Notes under the pieces: model-generated | What the model was told of the DNA's origin: nothing | Database searches by the model: none | The model's input: the letters and a program-made list of their open reading frames with translations, nothing else | In this document: one piece after another, positions 33,181 to 43,570 of the stretch | Numbering within the stretch: position 1 is the first letter of the stretch | How the letters are laid out: each line of letters opens with the position of its first letter | Assembly: GCA_922989275.2 (NCBI GenBank) | Contig: OV277862.1 | Coordinates: forward strand, 23,789,543-23,853,542 | DNA length: 64,000 nt | Source: Gari tellinella | Lineage: Eukaryota > Mollusca > Bivalvia > Cardiida > Psammobiidae | Direction of reading: 5' to 3' | Made by a program: the position numbers and the translations under genes

Positions 33181-34276
33181 TGCTCTCAGTCTTAATTTTC
33201 AAAACATGTTTACGTAGTCGAAAGGGATAATAAATCAATATTTCGGAAATACGCTGATACGTTTGATTTTTTAAACCAATTTCAGACAGCCGACGCATCT
33301 CTAACGCAGTGTGTGATCAGGATCTGCACTGTTTGCAGCAATATTAAATGCTGATTCTGACAAGAGACAAGCAGAGTAAACCCAGAGGCGACACTGCGTT
33401 GAAACTGCTGTGTCTAAATTAGGTATGCACTGTTTGGAGTGTCCGAATTCCAATTTATCATAACATGGCTAAAAGCCTAATAATGCACAACTCAATAGTA
33501 AGATTAATATTTTTTATTCATCATAAATCAAACTGTGAATAAAGACTGTGTACAGATTGAAGCCATATTCACCTAATATTTCGGAAAGGTATGACGATTT
33601 CTTTTCTAGGGTTTTATAGATTTTTTGTGTATTTACCGAGTCATTTATTCATTGCTATTATATGACAGTACCTGACAGTATCTGCTTTGTGTTATCCGAT
33701 AATCAACATTTATAAAATGGTGTAGCGATATATTTAAGCTACTCAGGCGATAAAATGCTATTTTTTCCGACAATCACATACATTTATACTCGCACTCGAA
33801 GAACTGAGGTCAAGTGCAAACAGTTTGGAGCCATATCAGACGTCGAGCAACTCAGGGTCTGACCAGGCCTCAAACTGCTTGCCATTCGATTGGAACAAAT
33901 CGGCAACATTTTCAAGAAACTGTCATCGGTTAAATGCATCGCTTTTGTGTTTCGTTTCAATCAAACGGGGAAAAAATAACGTTTTCGCCACCGTACATGA
34001 CGTAAATTATTGATAACGTCAAAATGACGTTTTCGACGTCGTCGATTGTTTTCTCAAGTGTATATGGTGTTATTAAAAGTTCAATATCTTGAAAACCGTT
34101 TTGAATTTTATATTAAAACTTTGACAGGCCCTCCAAAACAACATGTAGATTGTGAAAAACCAAAAAAACAGAAATCGTAAATTTTGTCATTAAGACCGGT
34201 TTTGTCAGAGAACGACTCATATGGAAATAAAGCGGTTTATAATTTGTTTCCATATGCTCTCTCTTGGACAGAAAAT

Positions 34277-34537
34277 GATTAAACCACTACCCAATAGATA
34301 CAATTTTTTACAAAATGCATTTATTCTCCAATGAAAAAAACAACTCCAATTTATACCGTCATGAATACTAGTATGTATCAAAAGAATTATTTTCTACATT
34401 CTAGCAGATTGTAGCTTAAAGCAACCTGAAAGTAACATATCTGTAGAATCTGCCTTAAGATGCATTCTGCCTTACTTTCAACCTGCTTTAAGTGGTCACC
34501 TGTCTTTAAAACTAGAAACAGGCTATAGGGTGATAAA
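34277..34537. mobile_element. Hairpin MITE, diverged
   Basis: It starts TTAAACCACTACCCAATAGA. The hairpin arms around 34432-34470 carry small insertions. The right end is AAACAGGCTATAGGGTGATA. It lies between the 30534-34218 and 34577-38465 elements. Confidence 0.5.
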
Positions 34538-34906
34538 TTCGTTCTTTGTCTCTCAGATAATATTCATAATTATTTCTAGGGATGGGAATTCGAACCCAAA
34601 TTGCTATTCGAATATTCCCTTAAAGTATTCGAATAATTCCCCTGGAATAAACGCTCTGTCCGATGCCGGCGATGGGGTGTATCCTAGTATAATTTCACCA
34701 ACAAATGCAAATCATTCAATGTTTGCTTCGTAGAAATACCTATAGATCTTAAATGGACCAAACCCTGAGCAGAATGTATATTCTATGACAATCGTCTGAT
34801 TTGGTTAACTTATCAACTTTTGCAACCATTTACTACAGTTAATCTTTGTAGATATGCCGGTCTCCATATGAAAGGGATGCAACTTGTGTTTAAGGCAACA
34901 TCTATA

Positions 34907-36137
34907 CAGTCGAACTCCGTTACCTCGATATTCGATACGTCGATACTCCGCTTACGTCGATTATTTTCGCCAGTCCCGGCAAATTCCTTCTTTATCTATA
35001 TAGTAAATCCCTCATTTGCTCCATATCGTTTCGTCGATATTATCGGTTACGTCGATGTAATTTTTCAGAACCAGAGCAATTTTCTCACCCTTACGTCGAT
35101 ATCTGCTTCTCCGTGACCGCATATCGCACATTCGGCAAAAATTGGATGGAGGTGCGAAAATGGTTCTCGGCCACCGTGACTGATTGTAGCACCAAATGTG
35201 TGAACATTTCCGAAAATGCACTAATCAGCACGAAAGAAAATTCCATCTTAATTGCTCAGTATCAATATTATTAATGAACTCCCGAATAACTTTGGTTACG
35301 AAGTTTGTGTACATATGGTCGATGAATTCAGGCTGAATATGATTCTGTCAAACCTGAGTCAAATATGGTTGGCTATTTAAATCAGACTTCAGAATTCTTT
35401 GTAGTGAAGACTGAAGGTGCTGTTCGGCGAATTAGTGTAGTGAGATCAAACAAAAGTTACTGTTCATTTCTGATTTATTTTTTATCTTAGTCAGTTCAAA
35501 CACGCCGCTTCTGTTTGAAACGCCGAAATAATACGCCGGCGTTTAGAAATCGGACACACCCTTTTGAAAATTAATCATGTAAACAACATACAAAGGTTAG
35601 GCGTCACCGAAAGTGTAAACAGTGCACTGTGTTTTGCGTGATGAAACGTGTAGACCTATTTTTATGTTAGAAAAATGTGTTACCACTCATGCGCTGGATG
35701 TTTACGCTGATGAAATCAGGTAGATCTACCAAATGTATTCTAAATATTTGCCGTGTATTGTCTCTGTGTACATCTCTACTACTATTTTATGTCGCTGTTT
35801 GTGTTTCAATTTTGTGTTTTAAAATACGAAAATTGTTTACTCGCTCCCGCATATCATATCTAATAGACGCATAGATTCTCTACTTTTAAAAAATACTGAC
35901 CATCTTCATGAAGTTGAAAACTAATCAGAGAGTTGAAGATTATGTCAGATTCTACTTGACTACGCATTTATTTTCAATTACCAATCATATAACTGTCAAT
36001 AAGCACTAGGATTTAGTATAGCGCATCTTCAATATGACGATACAGATCTCAAATGAAAAACTCCCATTAGCTCGAACTTCGGATACGTCGATATTTTTTC
36101 ACGGTCCGTTGAACTTCGAGGTAACGGTATTTAACTG
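34907..36137. mobile_element. pogo/Tigger-like element, 1.2 kb, non-autonomous
   Basis: TA-flanked inverted ends: CAGTCGAACTCCGTTACCTC and the complement of CAGTTAAATACCGTTACCTC. Subterminal TACGTCGAT motifs recur at 34950-35100 and 36080-36100. CAGT...ACTG ends with TA duplication are typical of pogo/Tigger elements. No transposase ORF was seen. Nested in the hAT-like element. Confidence 0.7.
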
Positions 36138-36681
36138 TATCTGCATTCAAATTAGTTTCGAATTAAGTCTTCCGTCATGCAGAATCAGTTAACTTATTTT
36201 GCGTAACTATTTTGTCTGCTTTTAAAATTATATTTTATCTGCTTTTAAAATTTATCTGAACACACACTCTCAAGCTTCTGCATGCAGATGTTACAGGCAG
36301 AAACGCACGAAAAAAACAACAGGTTGCTGATTTCTTGTCGGCAGAACGAGTAAAATTATTTCACACAGGCGAAACAGTAGCCGGTGGCATAGTTGCGTTT
36401 TAGTAAGAATTTGATCATTATAGATCTACGTCTTGTGTAAGTTCAATATGAAGCTTTCATGACGTCTTAACTAGAATGTTTGATGATTTTAGATTGAGTT
36501 TGTGTGATATTGGTCGTTTACGAAAAGCGTCATTTGAGCTGCTATGATTGGCGATATTAACAATTATTCACCTTTTTTTATTGGATGCTCTTGAATGTCC
36601 TGTGCTAAACACCCCTCTTTTGTTTGGCAACTAGGGTTCCCCAACATGTCAATTAAGGATATCTCATTTGCCACATGATCT

Positions 36682-38253
36682 TTTGTGTTAACTGCGAGTC
36701 CATTGGTCCGATGTTAAGGGAAAGTTGATTACATAACACGGGTAATGTTTGCAAACTGTGTGCAACTTGACAGGTGCTTTTTGTGTAAACTGCGAGTCCA
36801 TTGGTCCCATGTTAAGGGAAGCGCCGTTGATTACATAACACGGGTAATGTTTGCAAACTGTGTGCAACTTGACAGGCGCTTTTTGTGTAAACTGCGAGTC
36901 CATTGGTCCCATGTTAAGGGAAGCGCCGTTGATTACATAACACGGGTAATGTTTGCAAACTGTGTGCAACTTGACAGGCGCTTTTTGTGTAAACTGCGAG
37001 TCCATTGGTCCCATGTTAAGGGAAGCGCCGTTGATTACATAACACGGGTAATGTTTGCAAACTGTGTGCAACTTGACAGGTGCTTTTTGTGTAAACTGCG
37101 AGTCCATTGGTCCCATGTTAAGGGAAGCGCCGTTGATTACATAACACGGGTAATGTTTGCAAACTGTGTGCAACTTGACAGGTGCTTTTTGTGTAAACTG
37201 CGAGTCCATTGGTCCCATGTTAAGGGAAGCTCCGTTGATTACATAACACGGGTAATGTTTGCAAACTGTGTGCAACTTGACAGGCGCTTTTTGTGTAAAC
37301 TGCGAGTCCATTGGTCCCATGTTAAGGGAAGCGCCGTTGATTACATAACACGGGTAATGTTTGCAAACTGTGTGCAACTTGACAGGTGCTTTTTGTGTAA
37401 ACTGCGAGTCCATTGGTCCCATGTTAAGGGAAGCGCCGTTGATTACATAACACGGGTAATGTTTGCAAACTGTGTGCAACTTGACAGGCGCTTTTTGTGT
37501 AAACTGCGAGTCCATTGGTCCCATGTTAAGGGAAGCGCCGTTGATTACATAACACGGGTAATGTTTGCAAACTGTGTGCAACTTGACAGGTGCTTTTTGT
37601 GTAAACTGCGAGTCCATTGGTCCCATGTTAAGGGAAGCGCCGTTGATTACATAACACGGGTAATGTTTGCAAACTGTGTGCAACTTGACAGGCGCTTTTT
37701 GTGTAAACTGCGAGTCCATTGGTCCCATGTTAAGGGAAGCGCCGTTGATTACATAACACGGGTAATGTTTGCAAACTGTGTGCAACTTGACAGGTGCTTT
37801 TTGTGTAAACTGCGAGTCCATTGGTCCCATGTTAAGGGAAGCGCCGTTGATTACATAACACGGGTAATGTTTGCAAACTGTGTGCAACTTGACAGGTGCT
37901 TTTTGTGTAAACTGTGAGTCCATTTGTCCCATGTTAACTCTTTCCTCCCTGAAACTTTAAATGGACAATTCCAGTTTCCATCTAAGTCTAGTCCATTTCT
38001 GACTTTAAAGGGTTGTTTTTGTCAATGTTTGGCATTGTGACAAACAGTGAAGACCCTGATCAGAGGGCTACTTTCGGAGCCCTCTGATCTGGGTCTTCAC
38101 TGTTTGTATAGGACATGTGTACTATTCACATGTACACTGTTTGAAAAACACGCCTATATGCCTATAGGGTTCAAAGAGTTAAGGGAAGCGCCGTTGATTA
38201 CATAACACGGGTAATGTTTGCAAAACTGTGTGCAACTTGACAGGCGCTATCAA
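36682..38253. repeat. 102-bp minisatellite, about 12 units plus an interrupted last unit
   Basis: Units such as GTAATGTTTGCAAACTGTGT...CATAACACGG repeat every 102 bases from about 36682 to 37936, with very few differences. A final part-unit resumes at 38181-38253 after a 245-bp MITE. Since 102 is a multiple of three and the unit lacks stops in one frame on each strand, both strands show long frames (390 and 414 codons) that are by-products. One T/C site (ACAGGTGC versus ACAGGCGC) alternates in units 5-11. Confidence 0.93.
37934..38182. mobile_element. TTAA MITE inserted in the minisatellite
   Basis: Ends TTAACTCTTTCCTCCCTG and CTATAGGGTTCAAAGAGTTAA are inverted at the outer 10 bases. Removing one TTAA plus the insert restores the minisatellite text CCCATG-TTAA-GGGAAGCGCC exactly, which proves target and duplication. 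The centre is a palindrome, AGTGAAGACCCTGATCAGAG and complement (38045-38106). Confidence 0.85.
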
Positions 38254-38573
38254 AACACTGACTATCCGGGGGTGATAATCACCCTACACACGAGGATTAA
38301 TGGTAAACGATTAGCCTGGTTGGAGAAAATGAAACAGTCTCTCAAATAAATTAAATATTATGTGTTTAATAAAAATAAAATTTCAGATACAACTATTTGA
38401 ATACTAAAATGGGATTCGAATATTCGGCCCTTATGCGAATATTCGAAGATTCGGTCCCGTCCCTAATTATTTCTAATGAGATAGCAGGTTTCTCATGGAT
38501 CAAACCACTGACAAGGGCTATCATGTAGTCATCCACAGAGCTATCAAAATGAAGCACTATTAATTGCCTAAAC

Positions 38574-38822
38574 TTAACCCTTTACCTGATAGCTGTTTCT
38601 AATTTTGAAAATAGGTGACTACTTCAAGCAGGTTGAAAGTAAAGCAGAATGTGCCTTAAGGCGCATTCTGCTTTACGTTCAGCCTGCTTTAAGCTACCAC
38701 CAGCCAGAATAAAGAAATTATTCCTTGTATACATTTTTATAAATGTATAAATTAGAACTATTTTTTCAGCGCAGGAATAATATGAATGCACTAAAGGGCG
38801 CTTCTATGGGGGAAAGAGTTAA
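38574..38822. mobile_element. TTAA-flanked hairpin MITE
   Basis: TTAACCCTTTACC and GGGGGAAAGAGTTAA are the ends. The hairpin core has GCAGAATGTGCC / GGCGCATTCTGC arms. It lies 33 bp downstream of the donor of coding exon 2, inside intron 2. Confidence 0.7.
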
Positions 38823-38854
38823 AATGCAATAATTCTATGTTAATGATGTTTTAC

Positions 38855-39042
38855 CTCTCTTCCAGCTCATCTCCTCTCTTTCTGTAATTTCTTATTGTTG
38901 AAGGTTCTGAGGCCATAGCTTTCAACTTGCTGTGTAGGAATATGGCCTCTCTCTGTGCCTTCTTAATGGCTTCAATCGTTTCCTCATACTCCTTCTTGAT
39001 TGTTGTCAGCATCGGCTGATAGGCTGTTACATGTTCGATAAT
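38855..39042 (-). CDS. CLHC1: CLHC1-like, coding exon 2
   Basis: The 188-nt exon starts at 39042 after TTTTTTAACAG and ends at a GTAAAAC donor. It reads IIEHVTAYQPMLTTIKKEYE, continues through IKKAQREAIFLHSKLKAMA and finishes with IRNYRKRGDELEE. The block HVxAYxxxLTxIKKEY and the later YRKR are the strongest recalled matches to vertebrate CLHC1 in the window. The segment is predicted helical and charged, fitting the coiled-coil TSNAXIP1_N-type region. It begins in phase 0 and ends with two bases (AG) of a codon completed by the next exon as arginine. Confidence 0.87.
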
Positions 39043-39488
39043 CTGTTAAAAAACATAACTACAGTCCAAACTCAATAATTACAATTCACGTTAATTCGAA
39101 CATATCCATATTTCAAAGTTAAAATGTGGCTTAGCCGTATTTCTTTTGATGAATGTCATTGTCTATATCTTAAGCTTGTGATAGTGGAACATACCCATAT
39201 TTAAAAGTAAAAACTCTAAAATATGGGTATGCTCGTCTTAAACGAGATCAAAGTATAGAAATTCAACTTATGAATTTTACTGGTAAGGTCGGTTTAAAGG
39301 AGTTCGGAGTATCAAGTTTTCGACTGTACATGTAAAGCATTTTTTGGTTAGGATCCAAATATTTTGGCACTGTTTAGTAATGTTTTGTCAGTCATAAGAT
39401 ACATAAAAAAAAATTGATGCTTTTTAGCAGTCAACAAGTTTATAATAGATATCAATCTTAACTGGGTAAGGGTGAGTTTGTTTACATA

Positions 39489-42435
39489 CATGCTTCCCAA
39501 CTCCCCCGATCTCGTCGGGAGTCTCCCGATTCTGAAGACAAAACCCAACCACCCCGATTATTTGACTAAAAACCCGATTTGAAAAAAATCCGGAAATAAG
39601 GTGTAGATATTTTGAAAATTTAATATTTGATGCTTGAATTTCCGTCAAAATATCATTCCATTTGTTGAAATAAGAAACGGACATCTGTAAACGTCGCTGT
39701 TTAAAGGTCCAACTGTACAGCGGAATCATTCAATCGTGTCATAGGTCAGTGCATGTCACCGTAGCGTGTGTATTCTAGCCACAGGCAGTCTTTTTCTGAC
39801 ACATTGGAAAGGGGTTGGTTATTTGAGATTAATGACAAGAGGGGATTAACTCACCCACAAAGCTTTAATAATTGGAGAATACCCGTTTTTAAAGTGGTGC
39901 CGTGGCAATCGCGAATGGAATTTCGCTTGATTAATTACTTTCTGCTTTTTCGTAGCGGATATTGTTTCCTATTTGTCAGTTTATCATAAACATAGACTGG
40001 TTTACCTGTCCATGACACTACGTTATATAATATAACGCAGGGAACCAGAATAATCACAACGAGGCTTCCTTGTCTCCTATATCTCCGATCTATGAAATAA
40101 TCAAACATCCGGGAACCTGACTAGGTTATAAAGCAATTATGTGAAACCAGTCAATTAACTCAACGATAACATCCGAGGATAGTCAAGATACGAATTATTG
40201 ATCTGAAACCATGGACGCCTTTTCCGTTGAAAATGAAAGTAGACTTTCGTCGAATCGTCGGTATAATTTCATGCAACTATAGTTTGTTTTTGGCGTAATT
40301 TATGTAACTGACAATTGTCATTCTACACAGCATGACACGTTTTTCACTGATATAGAGGGCAATTAATGAAATTGACATATATTTGTTTCCACGTGTTGGG
40401 AAACGACAGTTTTACCCGTGAGGTTCGTACATAGAGTAAAAGTTGTTTCCCACTTTTCTCCCCTTTTGTTCGAAAAGCATATGTTACATTAATGCAAAAA
40501 ATGAATCACAGGTATAAAATTCGACCACAGGCACAGATACTCGCGAGTGTTATAAATAGGATTCGTGTTTATTTTAGTCACTCTGAAGTCCGAACAAACA
40601 AAATGAAAATTACAATTCTGTAGGACATTCACATGAACTGTGTTTTGTGTCAGACTTTTGTTTTTGAAATTTCATACCAAAAAACAAAGAAAAACTGAAG
40701 GGACTGATAGAAGAAAGGGTTGACTTAACATAAAGAGAAAATAATTGAATATCACAGAGACTTAATTGACTTCACCAGGAACTTCACAAAAGGCAAAAGG
40801 ATTGACAGTTTATTTATAGGATGTTAATAACTTAATAGTGACTAAATAGTAAATGCATGTACTCATATCTGCCTGACAAGATCCATTGATAGGTCTGAAC
40901 AGTACATGTAATAAATTGAGTAAGTTCATGTTTCATAAAAAAACTACCATTAATAGCCCAAAATGAACTTGATTGGAAACAGGAATAGTAAATTTAAAGT
41001 TTCAAAAGTCATTGAGTAAAAAAGCTTTGATATTAAATCCAATTACAGCACTAGATACATGCAGTTGGCAAGTTTTTGCCAAGGGTGGAAAAAACCATGG
41101 AAAAAACCGGAAAAAACCGGCAAGGAAAAAACTGGGTGGCAAAAACTGGCAAAAACTAAAAAATATTAGTGGCAAAAACTAAAGACACTTGGTGGCAAAA
41201 ACTCAAGAAACTGGGTGGCAAAAACTGAATTTAAATAAACCCTTTTAGCAGGTTACACTTCTAACCAGGTTAACACCTGAAGGTACATGCACTGAAGTGT
41301 GTGGGCAGTGGTTGTGTATTGTATAAACAACAAGGCAAAAAATGGCAAAAACTAAAAAATCTGAGTAGCAAAAACTAAGACACTGGGTGGCAAAAACTAA
41401 AGAAACTGGGTGGCAAAAACTGAATTTAAATAAACCCTTTTAGCAGGTTACTCTTCTTTACTGGTTTACGCCTTAAGGCACATGCACTGAAGTGTGTGGG
41501 CAGTGGTTGTGTATTGTGGACCTGCTAATGCATAAGTGTCAAGTGTCAGAAGAATGCACAATACACAGCCACAGTCAATGGAAATGAGTAGAACAGACTG
41601 AAAGTAAAGCAGAATGTTCACTGCTGTAAGTGTTCATTTCCTGCAAGTTCTGCTTCTAAGTCTTCTATGGATAGGGTGTTTTCTAACATTAGTAAATTGA
41701 AGTATTAATATTCAGACACAACTGAGTCCTGTCTTGGAATAGAAAAAGCAGACAAAACTTGTGTTTGTTACAGACTGTTATAAGAGACTCAGTAGAGCTG
41801 AAGAACTGATCAGTTAGATATTAACAAAGTTTATCACCAGTGAATATGTTGTGCTATTACACTTCTTTAAACTTTTTTAACATCTGAAGAAACTCAGATG
41901 AGAAAAAATCAAATTCTAAAATCCTTATTTCTCCATTGAATCCTGTATTGTTTGTGACTACAGTATAGTTCTTACAGGTTGTCTTAAACAAACAATTCTA
42001 ATAAGTAGTAACAAAACAGTTGTTTGCAACATTATGGAGAAAACAATTGAATTGATTTTTTTTCTCATTCTTATTTGTAACCCAGTTTTTATTACTGTTT
42101 CACTTTTATAAATATCAGGCAGATATTAAAATAACTTAAGCTACTTGAAAACATCCCAAGACTAATTTTTCACATTTTCACCCTGATACATTCATTGTTT
42201 TAGGTTTTTGCCATTTTAGCCGGTTTTTTCCAGTTTTTGCCGGTTTTTTCCAGTTTTTGCCACTGGCAAGGAAAGAACTAGTTTTTGCCGGCAAAAACCC
42301 AACCCTGCGTCCATGTAGTATAACAAAATTACTGAAATATGCCGCAGCGTGAATATCTCCCTCTTGAGACCCCAAATCTCCCTCTTAGAAATCAAGAAAA
42401 CCCCTCTTGAGAGTCAAAAAAAGTTGGGAAGCATG
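39489..42435. mobile_element. 2.9 kb TIR element with TACATA duplication
   Basis: Ends CATGCTTCCCAACT and AGTTGGGAAGCATG are exact inverses. TACATA flanks both sides (39483-39488; 42436-42441). Subterminal CCCGATCTCGTCGGGAGTCT (left) and CTCCCTCTTGAGACCCC (right) are repetitive but different. A second element is nested at 41062-42307. No transposase was seen. Confidence 0.55.
41062..42307. mobile_element. Nested element with GGCAAAAACT arrays
   Basis: The outer parts are inverted: TTGGCAAGTTTTTGCC on the left and GGCAAAAACCCAACCCTG on the right, with GGAAAAAACCGG arrays facing CCGGTTTTTTCC. Inside, two direct modules (about 41145-41260 and 41330-41455) share GGCAAAAACTGAATTTAAAT. The CAGGGTTGGG-type end suggests a hAT- or Kolobok-like MITE. 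No clear duplication. Confidence 0.5.
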
Positions 42436-42779
42436 TACATATAGTTACATGTATTCAATTCTGACAATTTTCTAAAGTCAATTTTGTGCATTTATATCTG
42501 TTCAACTTTAAGGTACATCCTGCTTTACTTTCAGCCTGATATAAGCAACAAGCTGCTGATCATTCTGAGCAAGTTTCAAGAAGATTGGGTTAGAAATAAG
42601 ACCCTAGAGTGGCCAAAAGCTTTTTTCTTTTCTTTTTTGCAATTTGACCTACTGTATAATACATGACCTATATTCATGTATGACCTAATTTTTTATCAAA
42701 GACATGACACTGACACAACCTTATTAAGATATAGCCAAAAATACAACTTTCTTTGAACAACTTCGTGCCACTTCATGTA

Positions 42780-42993
42780 CCAACTCAACTATGAGTATGA
42801 CAGTTACTGGCCCTAGAGGTAGAGGGAGACCAAGAAAGTCCTGGTCAGACTGCGTCAAGGCTGATATGAACATCTGTAGCCTTGCAGGCATAGATCCACA
42901 GAACAGAGAAGCGTGGAGACTGGGTGTTAGACACTCTAGCCACCTGCTGCCTACCCCAGTCCCTGGGACACCCGCAGCAGTTGAAAAATAAAC
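42780..42993 (+). pseudogene. 3' fragment of a LINE reverse transcriptase
   Basis: The frame reads TGPRGRGRPRKSWSDCVKAD and DPQNREAWRLGVRHSS, the extreme C-terminal RGRPRKxW...D...R block of LINE RTs. It is 5'-truncated just before the RWFGH block. Same group as 16885-17216 and 54565-55070. Confidence 0.65.
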
Positions 42994-43570
42994 TCAGGAT
43001 CAAGTCAAGTCTAGTCAAACTTTTAAAGTATATCAATTATGGAATTTTTGGTGAAAACCTATTGAAATTGGACCAGTCTTTTCAAAGATTTTTTCTAGAT
43101 ATTGTGCATGGTTGTCATGGCAACAGTTCCATTGGCCCCACCCACTTTCTTTAAACAACTTTAGAAGCTCAACTCAACATTATGTATTTGACCAACTTTA
43201 GCTACACTGGGGGCTGTTGAAGTCGTTTGCAAAAGTTGACGGTCACTCAAACAGACAGACAGACATCACACAGAGGGGTATCACAAAAGCTCATCTTGTG
43301 CTCTGGGGCTTGTTTTATGAAATGTCGTACCACAAATTTTGTTGTAAGTCAGATTCTAAAATTCACAATTATTATTCATTTCTCCATCTAATCCAGTCTT
43401 GTGGCATCTCTTTGGGATCGTCTTGAAAAGACAATTCCAAACAGATATCACAAGACAGGAGATTAGATGGAGAAATCAGAAATTATATGTATTTCTAAAA
43501 CTTTGACTTACAACCATTTTGTTGTACGACGTTTCATAAGAGGGGCCCCTGGTGAGCAAAGAAGATAAAA

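Larger units (their letters stand above)
30534..34218 (+). mobile_element. 3.7 kb TIR element with two-exon pseudogene
   Basis: Inverted ends GAGCCGTTCTCTGACAAAAC (30534) and the complement of GAGTCGTTCTCTGACAAAAC (to 34218) share about 30 bases. ATAT flanks both sides (30530-30533; 34219-34222), although the surrounding CATATGAG is itself partly palindromic. The element carries a spliced ORF (30748-32704), a SINE (31625-31885), a small TIR element (31091-31327) and palindromes near 33075-33178 and 33812-33880. Confidence 0.6.
34577..38465. mobile_element. hAT-like element, 3.9 kb, with 8-bp duplication
   Basis: Ends TAGGGATGGGAATTCGAA (34577) and the complement of TAGGGACGGGACCGAATC (to 38465) are inverted. 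Exact 8-bp repeats ATTATTTC flank it at 34569-34576 and 38466-38473, the hallmark of hAT insertion. Subterminal TATTCGAATA-type motifs are repeated at both ends. No transposase remains. It houses a pogo/Tigger-like element and a 102-bp minisatellite, so it is a non-autonomous shell. Confidence 0.8.

Noticed and set aside
36688..37932. Frames of 414 (minus) and 390 (plus) codons
   Set aside because: Both are produced by a 102-bp minisatellite whose period is a multiple of three. They are perfect internal repeats on opposite strands, with no recognised domain.
39348..39729. Minus-strand frames of 66 and 101 codons
   Set aside because: They lie in the end of a TIR element, overlap each other and have no recognised content.
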